A stretch of DNA of 64,000 nt from Dichotomocladium elegans. Lineage: Eukaryota; Mucoromycota; Mucoromycetes; Mucorales; Lichtheimiaceae. Positions 12,001-22,804 of the stretch are shown piece after piece (position 1 is the stretch's first letter; each line of letters begins with the position of its first letter). The position numbers and the translations under genes were made by a program. The notes below the pieces were generated by a model that saw nothing but the letters and a program-made list of their open reading frames with translations, ran no database searches and was not told the DNA's origin. The stretch is taken from the NCBI GenBank assembly GCA_025716815.1, contig JAIXMN010000023.1:1-64000 (forward strand), given 5' to 3'.

Positions 12001-14193
12001 CCATCTCGAAATTGCTCATTCTGCTGCGCGATCGGTTGGATGACCTGCAAAAGCCGTTCTGCTGTTGTCTCTGGTAGAAAAGAGAGGTAGTCAAGCGTAT
12101 CTTTGATCTACGAAAAAGTGGTATTAGCAAATTGGGTACCCATTCTGATGCATATACATGCGGCATACGTTGGCTAGATATGGTTCCACAGCATAGGGAC
12201 ATTGCTCAATGAGCGTTTCAAGCAGCTCAAGAAAAGGCGGTATACTGGTGGACCGCGTTACGATACGAGAGGTGATTTGATCCAATATTTCAAGTCGTAC
12301 AAAATCATGAAGCTTATAATCATTTTACCAGCATCAGAGTGAGCAAAACGAAGGAATAAGACATTTGATATAGTACCTCGAACATTCTGATTAAGATAGA
12401 TTTGCCTAGAGACATTACTTTTTCCATCGGTCCTTGCTTTTGTTTGTTTACTTTCGGTATTGTCTCCGCCCTTGCAGGTAATCCTTGCGATGATGCCATA
12501 TCGATGAGATGCATAGAAAGTTGGATCAAAGGCTGTATGACTTGGTCCCAGCCCTGTGCAGATTGTTCGGCAATAATTTTAATTACTCTTTCAATGACAT
12601 CCGCATTCACATCCGAGTACGCGGCAATCCATGCACATTTCCGGAGTTTATGACTATCTTTGCAGATCGAGATAATGTTGTTTCGTAGAAGGTCAAAAAT
12701 CTACTTGTATGTATATGAATAACTTAGTGCCTGTTTCTCCAATCCTACTTACGGGATCCTCGAGCCGATGGATTCGTGCAGCGGAGAGAAGGCATGCTGT
12801 CGGAAACACTTCTGATAATACGGATTTCTCGCTCTTTAGGTACTTTAGTAGTTCAGTCCCAAGTTCCTATCCATTTGCTTCGTTATATACCCAAGTCGAT
12901 GTATGCCCTCACTTCTTTTAATATTACTTGATCTTGCTTGATAGCAAATGAGACGTGCAACATGACGGTTCCTTCCATTCTAGCATAGTCGGCTGCTATA
13001 AATATATAAATCGCGCAAGTGTTTGAACGGATCACTACCTTGCCGTTGTTTGCGGCTGATCAGGCGCCTCAAGATTATTAAAATGTTCACAGATGCTGCT
13101 CAGGATGGTCCTCTTTTGTCCCTGTTCCATTCACGGTATTAGCACGTAAACATACGGATCCGACATCAGAGGATTCACCTTTCGCGACATTAATAGTAAC
13201 TGGTAAATGTATGGGGGTGTTTCATCAATACCCAGTTCCTTTATCTGTCTGTAATGTATTGTAAGTAACTAATGCCACATACACACATATGAACAGTGTT
13301 CATTCGCCTTATCCACTACTTGCGCTGTTAAACGTCGTATGACTTTGTCGAAATCGGATGGTTTTAATTCCATTTCATTGAATGCTGACGCAAGGCCAAT
13401 AGCCGTATGATCCTTCCATTTTGCATTGATAACCCGTTCGAGGATATCATAAACAGGATGCTCCAATGTAGTCAAGACGTTCCACATCTTTGAGAAGACT
13501 TCAAACATCCGAGGTTGAAGAGGCTGTTGATCTTGTACCTGTTGTGCCATTCTCAACGCGAGCTCACCAAGTATCTCTGCTGGGAACGTCTCAATCTGCA
13601 AGGCAGTAAAACAAACGCTCAAGACATTTACTTCCCACTTGTCTTTTTAAATATCAACTTACTTCGGGTAATAAAAGATTAATGAGGTTGCCGGCAGCCT
13701 TATTCTTTGGGTCCGATGTGTCATGGTGTTCAAGAAGCCTTGTGTTGTTCGTGTTTGCGTGTGGGATATCGTCCGTAGTTTTAGTGGTTTGTGCGGAATA
13801 TACCAAGTACCGTATCGTTTTACCAGTTGAATGAAGTTTTCAGTACGAGTACCCGCCTATCCATATGCAGGTGCCCCTCCGCAGCAGCTGGTGATCCTTT
13901 TGAGGTTTACAAAATGTCAAAAGTTCACCTTCAGAAAGCAAATTGACGCTGCATACTCACCAATCAAAAGAGCACGGACGATAAGTAATGGATCGACGTC
14001 GTCTTTGGAGGATCCGCATTTTAGTTTAGAATTAAGTACACTCTCGATCTAATGAGGTCATTGAGTTTGGATTGTTGAGAAGTGCTGATTCGCCGGCATG
14101 TCCGCTTGCCTCTTCCAATGACTGATTGTCCAAATACTCAATGAGAGGTTGGTGGTTTGGCTGCTTTGATAGTTTTAGAATCTGCAACTCCAT
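9099..14193 (-). CDS. FANCI: Fanconi anemia group I protein homologue (FANCI)
   Basis: Subunit of the FANCI-FANCD2 clamp that acts at DNA interstrand crosslinks in the nucleus. It is a large multi-exon gene; the start is MELQILKLSKQ. Diagnostic blocks match vertebrate FANCI in order: LRKSMFAK at 11.97 kb; GLLRRCFNQQAQVREATY at 11.7 kb; LKKSDLEDYQLDKSSEFD with GMRNHMYAVLLQGCYEV at 11.2-11.3 kb; LAQDLHALHGDLEV at 10.0 kb; and near the C-terminus NLIFVVEQFERHLIQL, RKSKVDLMQYMK and STARDFKI at 9.1-9.3 kb, followed by a basic tail. The residue aligning with the human mono-ubiquitination lysine (K523) is Met (GRMVAVNG). Many small introns are present and I did not resolve every junction in the N-terminal 2 kb. 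No disabling lesion was seen. Confidence 0.9.
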
Positions 14194-14417
14194 TGCAAGC
14201 AGTATACTAAAAAGCGTAAGGAATAAAAGTTGAGGGCGGCGCTGATATACAAGGAAGGGTAGGACACGCACTGGCACGTCGCGTGCCTGGCATTGGCAAC
14301 GCGTCTGAAAATGAGTTATCTTGCTTCTCCGATAAGCTAATACCCGAAACGAGGCCGATGAATAAATGGAAGAAGAAAAGGGAAGAAAAATGACTCTATT
14401 TTGTTTTTGTGTGTTTT

Positions 14418-14875
14418 CTAAAGTGTCAAAAGCCTCTTCAGAACGCTTTCTTGGTACGTTGGCATCCTTAACAGATTCACCAAGGGTGTAAAAAGCGGTG
14501 TGTAGTTTTGGATATCCTCTGCGGCAATCCAAGCCCAGTCGCCGTCGAGTTTCTCGGGCTCCATCGTCTTGAGTGTGGATGTATCTTCAGCAGTGCCCTG
14601 CATGAATACTGTCACATAATGTTTATCTTCACTAGCCATGATATCGTTTGTGGCAGTAATGAACTCAACATTATGAATTACAAGGTTTGTCTCCTCCAGA
14701 ACTTCTCGCCGTGCGCATTCATCAAATGATTCGCCAAATTCTAAATGGCCCCCGGGAGTTGATAGCGGCCTGCTCCATGCGATCCCTTGCGGCGGCCAAT
14801 GAGGATCCGAACACCTTGATCAGTACGGCATTTTACAAAGCAGCCAACACCGACGCGAACAACAGGTTCTGTCAT
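14418..14875 (-). CDS. NUDT15/MutT-like Nudix hydrolase with a frameshift in the Nudix box
   Basis: Predicted nucleoside diphosphate-linked hydrolase of the NUDT15 (MTH2) type, which cleans modified nucleotides. The start is MTEPVVRVGVGCFVKC at 14875. The first frame ends in LPGAI-stop; the correct continuation GHLEFGESFDECARREVLEET is in the next frame. The one-base gap falls in a run of five C (14749-14753, + strand) where six would restore the GG of the Nudix signature. After the break the catalytic helix residues REVLEE are intact, followed by HYVTVFMQG and LEP-like EPEKLDGDWAWI, as in NUDT15. Total length about 152 aa fits the family. Either an assembly error in the homopolymer or a recent null allele. 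Confidence 0.8.
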
Positions 14876-15791
14876 TTATGGTTGCTTTTTGGTTAGATTT
14901 TTCTTCTCTCTTGTGTTATTCTGACCGATATCTTACGTGTGGACATGATGCCACTTTTCTAATAAATTTCGTATTCGAGATAAAATCCAGCAATGTCGTA
15001 CAAAGTTGTTACGGTAATCTTCCCTTCTGCATTCCGCTTAAACTTAACACACCCAACGCTCCACAGAGAAATGGATAACTCCTGTGTCGTCCTAGCGATG
15101 ACCCACACGGAGAGGCAGAGAAGAGAGAAGAGCAAGTACACCGGATAAGTCAAGTCAGAGCATAAGAAACTTAATACTACGTGACCTCTTTGTGGTAAGC
15201 GAATGCCGAGAATTTGACGCATGTGTTCGTCCCTTCTTCTATAATTTATTGGCTATTCCTTTAGAAGGCTAAGTCAATTATCCTCATCGAGAGGAACGCC
15301 CAAAGATTGCTACATTCTATAGAATTCAAGCCTAGAAACTTTTCTCATGTCTGATTGGTCTTTCTTCTCTCGATGCCATAACAAGCCTCTGTTACTTCCC
15401 TTTCAGCTGAGATGTCCACATCCAAGACTTTGATACTTTGGGGGCATATGCAAGAGCGCTTTGTAATGACAGATTGCGCGGTTCATTTTTCCAGGTGATT
15501 CACGCAAAAATTTCTTATGCAAGGCGGACCCCCAGGGATACGCGTGTTTGAGATCTCGGAGAATCCCCTGTACTTGTCAGAATACAGAAAAGTTCTTTCG
15601 TGCCTGCATGCGAGGGTGATAATTGAACTCGGTGAGACAGATTCATGCGACTGAAAAATATTCAGCGGTAAGCATCCTTGGGGTCTCAGATTGGGGCAGG
15701 ACGGGCGAACGCACACTTTGGGTGTTTCCTCATATAAACAGCACAGTTGCTTGAAAAGAGGCCTCTACTTGCCTGATTCTATCAAACCACT
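14876..15791. other. Intergenic; repeat-like segment near 14960-15010
   Basis: No gene with a recognised family. The segment ATAAATTTCGTA...GAGATAAAA...CAATGTC.TACAAA at about 14962-15005 recurs in weaker form at 39708-39755, so this is probably an old dispersed repeat. On the minus strand it sits in an open frame (14959-15222) ending TVTTLYDIAGFYLEYEIY, which I cannot name. The last 100 bases should hold the promoter of the Ser-rich surface protein gene. Confidence 0.4.
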
Positions 15792-16346
15792 ATGCACTTC
15801 AGATCCTTCATTGCTTTCATAATCTCTGCTTGTCTTGTTGCGGCTGTCTACGCGCAGAATGGTAAGCGACGATCTTCATTGGATGTAAATAACAAACCAT
15901 GTAACATCTTTTTGTAGCTCCTGTCTTGGCTTCCTTGTCCTCCGTGTAAAGTCCATTAATGAAACGATGAAAAGAGCTTCTCCTCACTTCTTTGAGAAAT
16001 TTATTGCAGTATCTCTGTAGCTTCTGTCGCTAATCCCCCGCGGTCATCTGTCATCGCCTCAGCACAGTCGGCCTATAGTCGTATCCTTTCAGAGATGAAT
16101 CACGCGACGTCCGCCCACTCCTCCGTCTCTTCGTCCCTTTCTTCATCTGCTTCTTCCCGCAGCAGCAGTGCCTCTGAAAGCCACTCTCAGTCTTCTGCTT
16201 CTAGCGCCCGTAGCAGCACCAGCACCAGCACTAGCGCCACCTCCAGCAATTCGTCTGCTGCCTCCGTCTCTTTTTCGAGCAGCCTCACTCAGTTTTCTGT
16301 CTTGGCCGGTATCATGGTTCTCAGCTTCGCTGCTGTCCTCGCTTAA
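15792..16346 (+). CDS. Small Ser-rich secreted, probably GPI-anchored surface protein
   Basis: Three exons (15792-15861, 15918-15945, 16010-16346) join in frame to 144 aa. The N-terminus is a clear signal peptide (MHFRSFIAFIISACLVAAVYA/QN). The middle is extremely Ser/Ala/Thr-rich and a likely O-mannosylation domain. The C-terminus is a hydrophobic tail (VLAGIMVLSFAAVLA) with nothing after it, the pattern of a GPI attachment signal. Cell-wall or plasma-membrane location is inferred. There is no enzymatic domain. Such proteins are common in fungi and evolve fast, so no orthology is claimed. The second exon is only 28 nt. Confidence 0.8.
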
Positions 16347-16760
16347 GAAGTGAGCGTATGCGCGTGTCTATCATAGTTTATCTACAGTTGCGACGTAAAT
16401 AGACCATTCAAAAACTCTACTCGGGAAATAAATCAGGTTGGCAGCTTGTATGTGTTCGAGTCTTAAGTTAGGCCAGCAGGGAAGGTTTTCTTTTATGCTT
16501 CTTCCCTCTCTATCTTTCCTGCGTTCTTACTTTCATGGGATCTCCATATCAGGTGGATGACGACGTAGCGAGACCGAGATCAGCGCATTCATACGCTTCT
16601 GCAGCGATTCCACCACCCGTCAGTTTTAATTCAATGGTAGTGCCCGAAGATGAAATTGCACACCTAAAGAATAAAAGGCTCCGAGAGTTTTATGCAGTAA
16701 GGCAATGGTGATGCACTACAAGGAGGAATGTACTGAAAGGACAAGTAGCGTCAAAATGAA
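16347..16760. other. Intergenic
   Basis: About 400 bases between two tandem plus-strand genes. The sequence is mixed, with pyrimidine-rich patches around 16490-16530. No gene or repeat was recognised; it should hold the terminator of the Ser-rich protein gene and the promoter of the CDF transporter. Confidence 0.4.
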
Positions 16761-18170
16761 GTGATTGCTCGATTTATGGAGGTGGATCGTATTGTTGAGC
16801 AACTCAAGGGTCGTCCCCGTTCTTACGGAGCAACACCGTCACCCGAGCATTTGTCATCTGACCCGAGGGCAGACGAAGAGCGATCCATCGGGCATATCCG
16901 ACCGCCAATATCGCACGTGGATTCTACTACAGCCCCACTATTGGGGGACAGCATCAGCACCAATAGCGGTGGGGGCCATCCTAACTCGACTCCATCGCTC
17001 ATCCAGCTGGCCATAAACGCGTCGTTCGCAGTGAATGTTCTGCTTTTTGTCTTAAAGCTTTGCCTCGCCGTATACTCTGGATCCATCGCTGTCCTTGCAA
17101 CTGCCTTTGAGTCTTTTCTCGATTTACTCAGCGGCGGAATCATTTTCGTAACCATGCGAATCATGCGAAAGGTGGATTGGTACAGTTATCCTGTCGGCAA
17201 GGTAAGCTCGCAGTCAGGCAGAAAAAGGTCAAGGAGAGAGAGAAGTTTCTAAAGAACATCTACACAGGCACGCCTGGAACCTCTGGGTATCATCATTTTT
17301 TCTGTCGTTATCACTACTTCTTTCACACAGGTGCTCATATCCTCCATTGAGCGGCTGACCGATACCTCTAAGCCCATCAATACCATCGATCTGGACGCAC
17401 TGAGCTTGGGTATTCTCATCTTCAACGTTCTCATCAAGGCACTCCTATGGCTGTGGTGCAGATCTGTCAAAGGAAGCACAAGTGTTCAAGCACTAGCTCA
17501 GGATCACAGAAACGATGTGATCTTCAATACGGCGAGTATGGCCTTTCCTGTCGTCGGTATGATTTCCTCTTTAAGGCGCAGAGCGTGAGATAAAATGAGA
17601 CTCATGCGATCGCGAGGATATATATTAGCGTCCTGGGCGAAGATGCCATGGGTGGATCCTGCGGGCGCAATTGGGTTATCGCTTTACATTATCTATGAAT
17701 GGATGTTACTCCTTCTAGGTTCGCTCATCGTTTACAATCGTGTGGAAATGCGGGCTATCACAGAAAATGATAATTGCGTGGTTTTAACGCCTCTAGAAAA
17801 TATTCGGCGACTGACTGGCCTTGCGGCAAGCATCGACGACTTGAAGCAGCTCACTTACATGGCATATCGATTCTCAAAACGTATTGTAGCGGTCGATACA
17901 GTACGTCCGCTTTTGTTTGTCCTAAAATTGTATATCTGATAGTATAAATATCAGGTGCGCGCATATTATATAGGAAATCGGCTTCTGGTCGAGGTAGATA
18001 TTATTCTACCGCCCGATTGCCCCCTCCGGGATGCGCATGATATTGGCGAATCGCTCCAGAATGCTCTTGAGTCAATGAAGTATGTGGAAAGAGCATTCGT
18101 CCACCTGGATTACGAATCAATGCATAAAATCGAGCACCGCCAAAAGACGTTAGCTACTTGTGCTGAATAA
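16761..18170 (+). CDS. Cation diffusion facilitator (Mn-CDF-like) transporter
   Basis: Proton-coupled divalent metal exporter of the CDF family, on an organelle or plasma membrane. Four exons: 16761-17201, 17268-17556, 17629-17900, 17955-18170; 405 aa. TM1 is LIQLAINASFAVNVLLF. TM2 contains ESFLDLLSGG. The family signature YPVGK/ARLEPLGIIIF spans intron 1. TM5 carries the metal-site motif DHRNDVIFN; a DxxxD arrangement marks the manganese branch rather than the HxxxD zinc branch. The C-terminal cytosolic domain (VRAYYIGNRLLVEVDIILP...ALESMKYVERAFVHLDYE) is the usual ferredoxin-like fold. The N-terminal 80 residues are polar and variable. The preference for Mn is an inference from the motif. 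Confidence 0.92.
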
Positions 18171-18602
18171 TCAGGTATGAACAAGTGGCTTGGTGCTTTT
18201 TAGAATCAACACGGTCCAGTGTGCCGTCGAGCCTGACCAACATAAATGGGGTGATGACCCGTATGACTACTGCGTTTTTGTCACAAATATAAACCAACTT
18301 CTTATTTTTTTAAAGGCGGCGGTGTGTTTGTAGTGTGCTGTTAAATAACATGGATTCCATTGTCTTGATCTCGGAGGCTTTTTTTTTAAAAAAAAAGAAA
18401 AGACGATTCCTATCTTCCCATTAGGTCACGATCCCGGTGAACGGTCTCCTTGGGGGCCATGGGATTATCTGAGCGGGACCATGTATCTTGTTGCCGCGGT
18501 TGCTGCATGAGAGGCTGCGACGGTTCTTCTCGGGTTTCGGCTGCGGGAGGGCGCAATTTTAGCAAGCGTTGCTTCGATTTTATTTACCTCTACGAGATTC
18601 CT
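18171..18602. other. Intergenic between convergent genes
   Basis: The stretch between the CDF stop and the next minus-strand gene. It contains an inverted T8/A9 run near 18379-18400. A minus-strand reading (AETREEPSQPLMQQ...DRDLMG) around 18430-18570 is polar and coding-like; it could be a last exon of the neighbouring unknown gene, but no convincing splice pair joins them. Confidence 0.35.
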
Positions 18603-19088
18603 TTATCTACCTTGCTGGTGCGAACAGCGACGTTCCGGATTGTTATCGAAAATGGTGGCAATGTTGCGTGTGTTCTCGTTTGGGAATTCGGAGGGAGGAA
18701 TAAACGTGATTGTTCTAGCACCTGGTGGTGGTTGTAGCGGCTTTTCCACTCGTGTCTTCTCTATACAACGCTCAAACACGGATGAAGCGATATCGTCGGG
18801 CCGAATGCCTTGATTGGATTGAGACATCATGAGAGGCTCATTAATATCGAGAAAAGCGACCTTGGCTAGCCGCGATTGTCGATACGTGATGTGCTTTTTA
18901 CGGCAATTCACAAGGGTTTTGCTGCCCGTGTGTCCGTGACTGAACTGGTACATGGCGTGTAACTGCTGTTCTTCGGTATCATTGACTAGCTGCATCGGCC
19001 TCTCCTTTACGAATGAAGAGAGAAAAGAGACATGTTCTCGAGTTTGCCATTGTTTAATGCATCTAATGTATAATTTTATTTCTTGCAT
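18603..19088 (-). CDS. Hypothetical protein, family not recognised
   Basis: An open frame of 161 codons with coding-like composition. The most protein-like block is CRKKHITYRQSRLAKVAFLD, followed by a Pro-rich tail (EKPLQPPPGARTITFIPPSE). No signal peptide, membrane segment or catalytic motif is visible. The true start may be an internal Met (MYQFSHG, about 18953). The 3' end may continue through an intron beginning GTAGAT at 18606 into 18430-18570. It lies head-to-tail behind calcipressin on the same strand, with about 190 bases between them. Function unknown. Confidence 0.45.
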   Translation of the reverse strand: MQEIKLYIRCIKQWQTREHVSFLSSFVKERPMQLVNDTEEQQLHAMYQFSHGHTGSKTLVNCRKKHITYRQSRLAKVAFLDINEPLMMSQSNQGIRPDDIASSVFERCIEKTRVEKPLQPPPGARTITFIPPSEFPNENTRNIATIFDNNPERRCSHQQGR

Positions 19089-19276
19089 GTGTTTGTTTTT
19101 TGTCTTCTGTGCTTTTTTAGGGTATGTGTAGATACTAGAGGAACGCGACGAGATTGAAGAGGGGGAATAGGTAAGCTAGGTATCCTTGATGTACAGGATG
19201 GCGTAAGTACGAGGAGAGATAAGGTTTATTCTCCCGCAGTTGTTGGATTTCAAACGTCCTCGGACAAATAACATGT

Positions 19277-20156
19277 TCATGTCCTCACCGGAGGCAGGGA
19301 GGTGGGAACGATTTTGGGCGCTTTGCACCGCCTGTTGTTTGTCTTATGCTGTTGCTCCCCATCCCAGTCCTGCACTGTGATCAATGGCAGTTGCTGTTGT
19401 TGTGAATCAGTCATGCTGGTGTTATTGCCTCGGCAGCGCACCACCATAAGGAGCGGTCGCCTCGCATCGCCCATATCAAGATCTTCGTCATCGCTTTCCA
19501 CAGGGCTTTCAAGACGGAAGTTTTCCAGGTCTTCGACATCGTCGTCAGGTAAGTCGGAAAACGACTGTGTTAAGTCGGACGCCAGCACAGAGGTATTAGG
19601 TGGCGACTCGGGTATCTGTTTCCAGCCCTCAAAGGGTGATCCGGGCGGAGAAATCATGAAATTCTTCTTGCTTTTTGGCACTTGGAGTTGAAACAATTTT
19701 GGGTCGGGATTGATGGGGTTATGCTTCATAAGGCAGTCCATTACGTTTAGCTTGGCTGTTCTAGCTCGGCCGCCTCTTCTCTAAAATGATATTTACCTGT
19801 CCATAGTAGAGCCGGATCCCCAAGTAGGACGAGCGTATGGGTGTCATGGAGACATTGCCGTTGGTTCTGTGGACGCTCCAGTTTAGACCCTCGATAGCCA
19901 AGGTGCCGTCTATCAATGTCCGCTCCTGCCAGGTCAAGATCGTCTTATCAAGGGAATCACGTGCCTTGACAGCACATGCAGTCTCCTTGTATATAATCAT
20001 GAGTCGTCGAAAGCCCTTGATCTTTATGAATGCATACAGATCACCAAACGTCTCGAGTTTCGCACGGAGCATGTCAAAGACCCCCGGATACCCGAAGAAT
20101 TGCGAAGGTACATTGGGCATTAGTAAAGTATTTGTTGCCACGGAATGGCCGTCCAT
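19277..20156 (-). CDS. Calcipressin (regulator of calcineurin, RCAN family)
   Basis: Binds and modulates the Ca2+/calmodulin-dependent phosphatase calcineurin. Two exons, 19797-20156 and 19277-19723, join as YGQ/HNPINPDP to 268 aa. The N-terminal half is the RRM-like fold (GDLYAFIKIKGFRRLMIIY). The family signature FMISPPGSPFEGWKQIPESPP follows; its SP repeats are the known phospho-switch site in RCANs. The C-terminal part is acidic (DLPDDDVEDLENF) and contains LPLITVQDW, which resembles a PxIxIT calcineurin docking motif. It is longer than typical RCANs because of the C-terminal extension. The 5' leader up to about 20.57 kb has open minus-strand frames, but I do not include them. Confidence 0.9.
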
Positions 20157-21766
20157 GATGGTTTGAAGAGATGCAAAGTGTGAAAGATGGAGTAGAAAAA
20201 GGTCATGCGCCTTTTTATTAGTTAGCAATGCGACAGAAAAGGGGTCATGCGTTTTCCAGTGTGATGAGGACGTGTATATGTGTTCTATGTCGTTTCAAAA
20301 CGCGTTCCGACCCCTCCTTTCCTTCTTTCCCTCTCTCCACTCCATGTGTACATGACCAACGAGCGCGAAGATAGGGAACCTTTTCTTCCATTTCAGTTGC
20401 TGGGGCGGTAAAAGAGAATGAGACGTCAAAATACCAGCAAGTGACATTTCCATCCTTGATCCAGAGTAACTTTCCACCCTTAAAAACGCCCAAAAATTCG
20501 TTGGCGTTGAAACATTCTAGGATAAAAATAATCATATGGCGATCCATATTGCCCAAAATCTTCTTCATCCCATCATGTTTTCATCCGTTCTGTATAGAGG
20601 AAAGCAAAGGGGATGGTGAGGATAAAGCTCCACTTTAGGGTTGGGGATGCAGTTGCATTGGGGACAGGATGCATCTTTTTGCTTCTACGTCGTTTCACTT
20701 GTGGAATCTCAAGATTTTTCTCCGCTTCAATTGTGACTCTTTTCGTGTAAGATTGTTTTGGCTATAAAAAAGGGGGGCTGGTGTAGTCTTTTGAAAGGTT
20801 TCTCTATTACATATTCGCAAGACTCGATTTTTGCTTGTGCATCGCTTTCAATCGATGTCGCATCTCCTGAGACGAGACAAGAGCAAACAATGGTTGACTT
20901 TCTAATACTCTAATGCCTGCTTTTTCCCTACGGGCAATTGAGTTTCGCGGTTTACCGAAATTTTTTTTTATTAAACAAACATTGAAAACGAAAATGTCTA
21001 GGGCTTTCCTATGACACCACAATCCTTATGCACAATGGTAGCTAATTTAAACCTATCGACTGCCCAATCAGCTCATTGTTTGAGTACCTCGAACAATCCT
21101 GCTTTATTTCGCCTCAAGCACTTGGCAATCAACAGTAACTACTAGATCTTATTTGGAAACAGTGGAAATGAGTTGTCTGTTGTTTGTTCTTCATGGCTAC
21201 CTTCATACCGGGTGCATATCATTTTCGGATGATCCATCGTGTATCTACACACACACACACACACACACACATGCACATGCATGGTAGATTTGACAAAACA
21301 CCCACTGTACGAAGAACAGCTCGTTAGGAGGCTAGAAAACAGCATGCTAGCATGTTGGTAACACAGCCTCTGGTACAACAACGGTAGCTATGCTTATAAA
21401 TGCATGTTACTCTAGTGTCCGATGTAATGAAGCATAACCTGGGCTGCAATAAAACAAGCAACCAATATCTATGGAACTTTCTGATCTTTACATGAGCTCT
21501 AAAGGGAAAGGAGGAGGCATGTGTGCATCTATTCTGGTCACAACGAGCTTCCATTGCGATGCATGCATGCACCAAAGCTTTCCGATGCCATTCACATTCA
21601 CACGTGTACATCCGAATAATAGCAATTTCCCTAGGATGTCCTTGAAAATAGCTGGTATAGTACTCAGCAAACCACTGCGCGATCTGATAAGTTCAGGCAT
21701 CCACATGGTCCATGTGGACATGGTAAATCGTTTTCATAACCTGTTCACGTACTGTATATCTATATA
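20157..21766. other. Intergenic, no confident gene
   Basis: Upstream of calcipressin and ahead of the pogo-like element. A minus-strand open frame at 20245-20568 (MDRHMIIFILECFNANEFLG...) might be a 5' exon or an unrelated small ORF; I cannot place it in a family. The region contains a (CA)n tract and several ATGCATGC-type palindromes near 21275 and 21560, and is otherwise unremarkable. Confidence 0.35.
21246..21271. repeat. (CA)n microsatellite
   Basis: An uninterrupted AC/CA dinucleotide run of about 13 units, followed by ATGCACATGCATGG. It is a simple sequence repeat and likely length-variable between strains. Confidence 0.9.
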
Positions 21767-22351
21767 CAGTCAGCGCTCGAGACACTGAAAGACTCTGTAA
21801 GAGCAGATGTCATACGTTGTAGCGAACATCCGGTATAACGGTTTAATGACCAGTAGACATGTGTGACAAGCGGAGATATCTTTGACTGATGCTTAGAAGA
21901 AGCAGATCTGTGTTTATGCAGGGACACTATCCCAACTGGAGAGCAAACTCATGATTTTTGGTAACTGGGCTAAGGAGCAATTTAAACTCGAAATGGTCGT
22001 AGTATTACCACGATCAGCATCATCCTTAACATGGAAGGTGCGTTGATCACGACAGATTGGGGTTTTACAGCAAATATCCATTCTGACCCACTTTGACGTG
22101 CCTGGTAGACTGGTCCATCAATGAGGCCCAAAATCTGCGAATTTTGCTGATTTTGCCATAAAGCAATGCAGCAGAGGTATGCTTACGTATCTTATTGGCT
22201 ATTCCCTATACCGAAAGGGTTGCAAAGTTCATTCGGATTTCGCTATAGAGAAGTACCGAAAATTGCCTGCCTACGAAATGTGTGGATGCAGAATCTATTC
22301 GGTATAGCGAATTTTCGGTTTAACGGCATCTGTTATAAAGGGCGCTGACTG
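21767..22351. mobile_element. TA-flanked pogo/Fot-type element relic
   Basis: The left end begins TA/CAGTCAGCGCTCGAG and the right end finishes CTTTATAACAGATGCC in reverse orientation, closing GGCGCTGACTG/TA. The terminal inverted repeat is CAGTCAGCGC, flanked by TA on both sides, as for Tc1/mariner-pogo elements. Internal motifs such as GGTATAACGG and GGTATAGCGAA repeat near both ends and may be transposase binding sites. A plus-strand stretch near 21960-21995 reads NWAKEQFKL, the recognition-helix signature of CENP-B/pogo helix-turn-helix domains, with no open frame around it. At 585 bp it is an internally deleted copy. Confidence 0.7.
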
Positions 22352-22804
22352 TATATCTGCAGCGCTGTTCGATCTCCTATTTTACAGAATCATGTAGCAT
22401 AATATAAATAACGGTACTTTCTTTTTGGAAACGCTGAGCATGCTACTATAGTGCATCCAAGAATCCTCCTTATACCAAATAGATACACTTTATTCTGCCT
22501 GATCGAATTTTACAAATCCTGTTATTCTTCTAACATCATCTAACCATCATGTCAGCTTCTGCATCTTGCACTCCTAATTAAGTAGGAAATAAGAATAAAG
22601 TAGACAGTTGGTAGCTCTCTCGCAATGGTCTTTCTACGAACTTGTCTCTAAATCTTCCTAGCATGATCGCTCAATCTATTGGTCCGGGTAGACATGTTCA
22701 GCTTGTTCTCTTGTTACATAACCGAGTTTGAAACGTACTCGGCATCCACACGTGTCCATGTGCATATTCATATATTCAATATCCAATTACTATATCATAG
22801 TATT
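22352..22804. other. Intergenic
   Basis: AT-rich sequence between the pogo-like relic and the stop codon of the minus-strand carrier gene. No ORF or repeat was recognised; part of it is the 3' flank of the carrier gene. Confidence 0.4.

Noticed and set aside
21246..21271. Repeat tract as part of a CRISPR-like array
   Set aside because: It is a plain dinucleotide microsatellite; no spaced direct repeats exist anywhere in the window.
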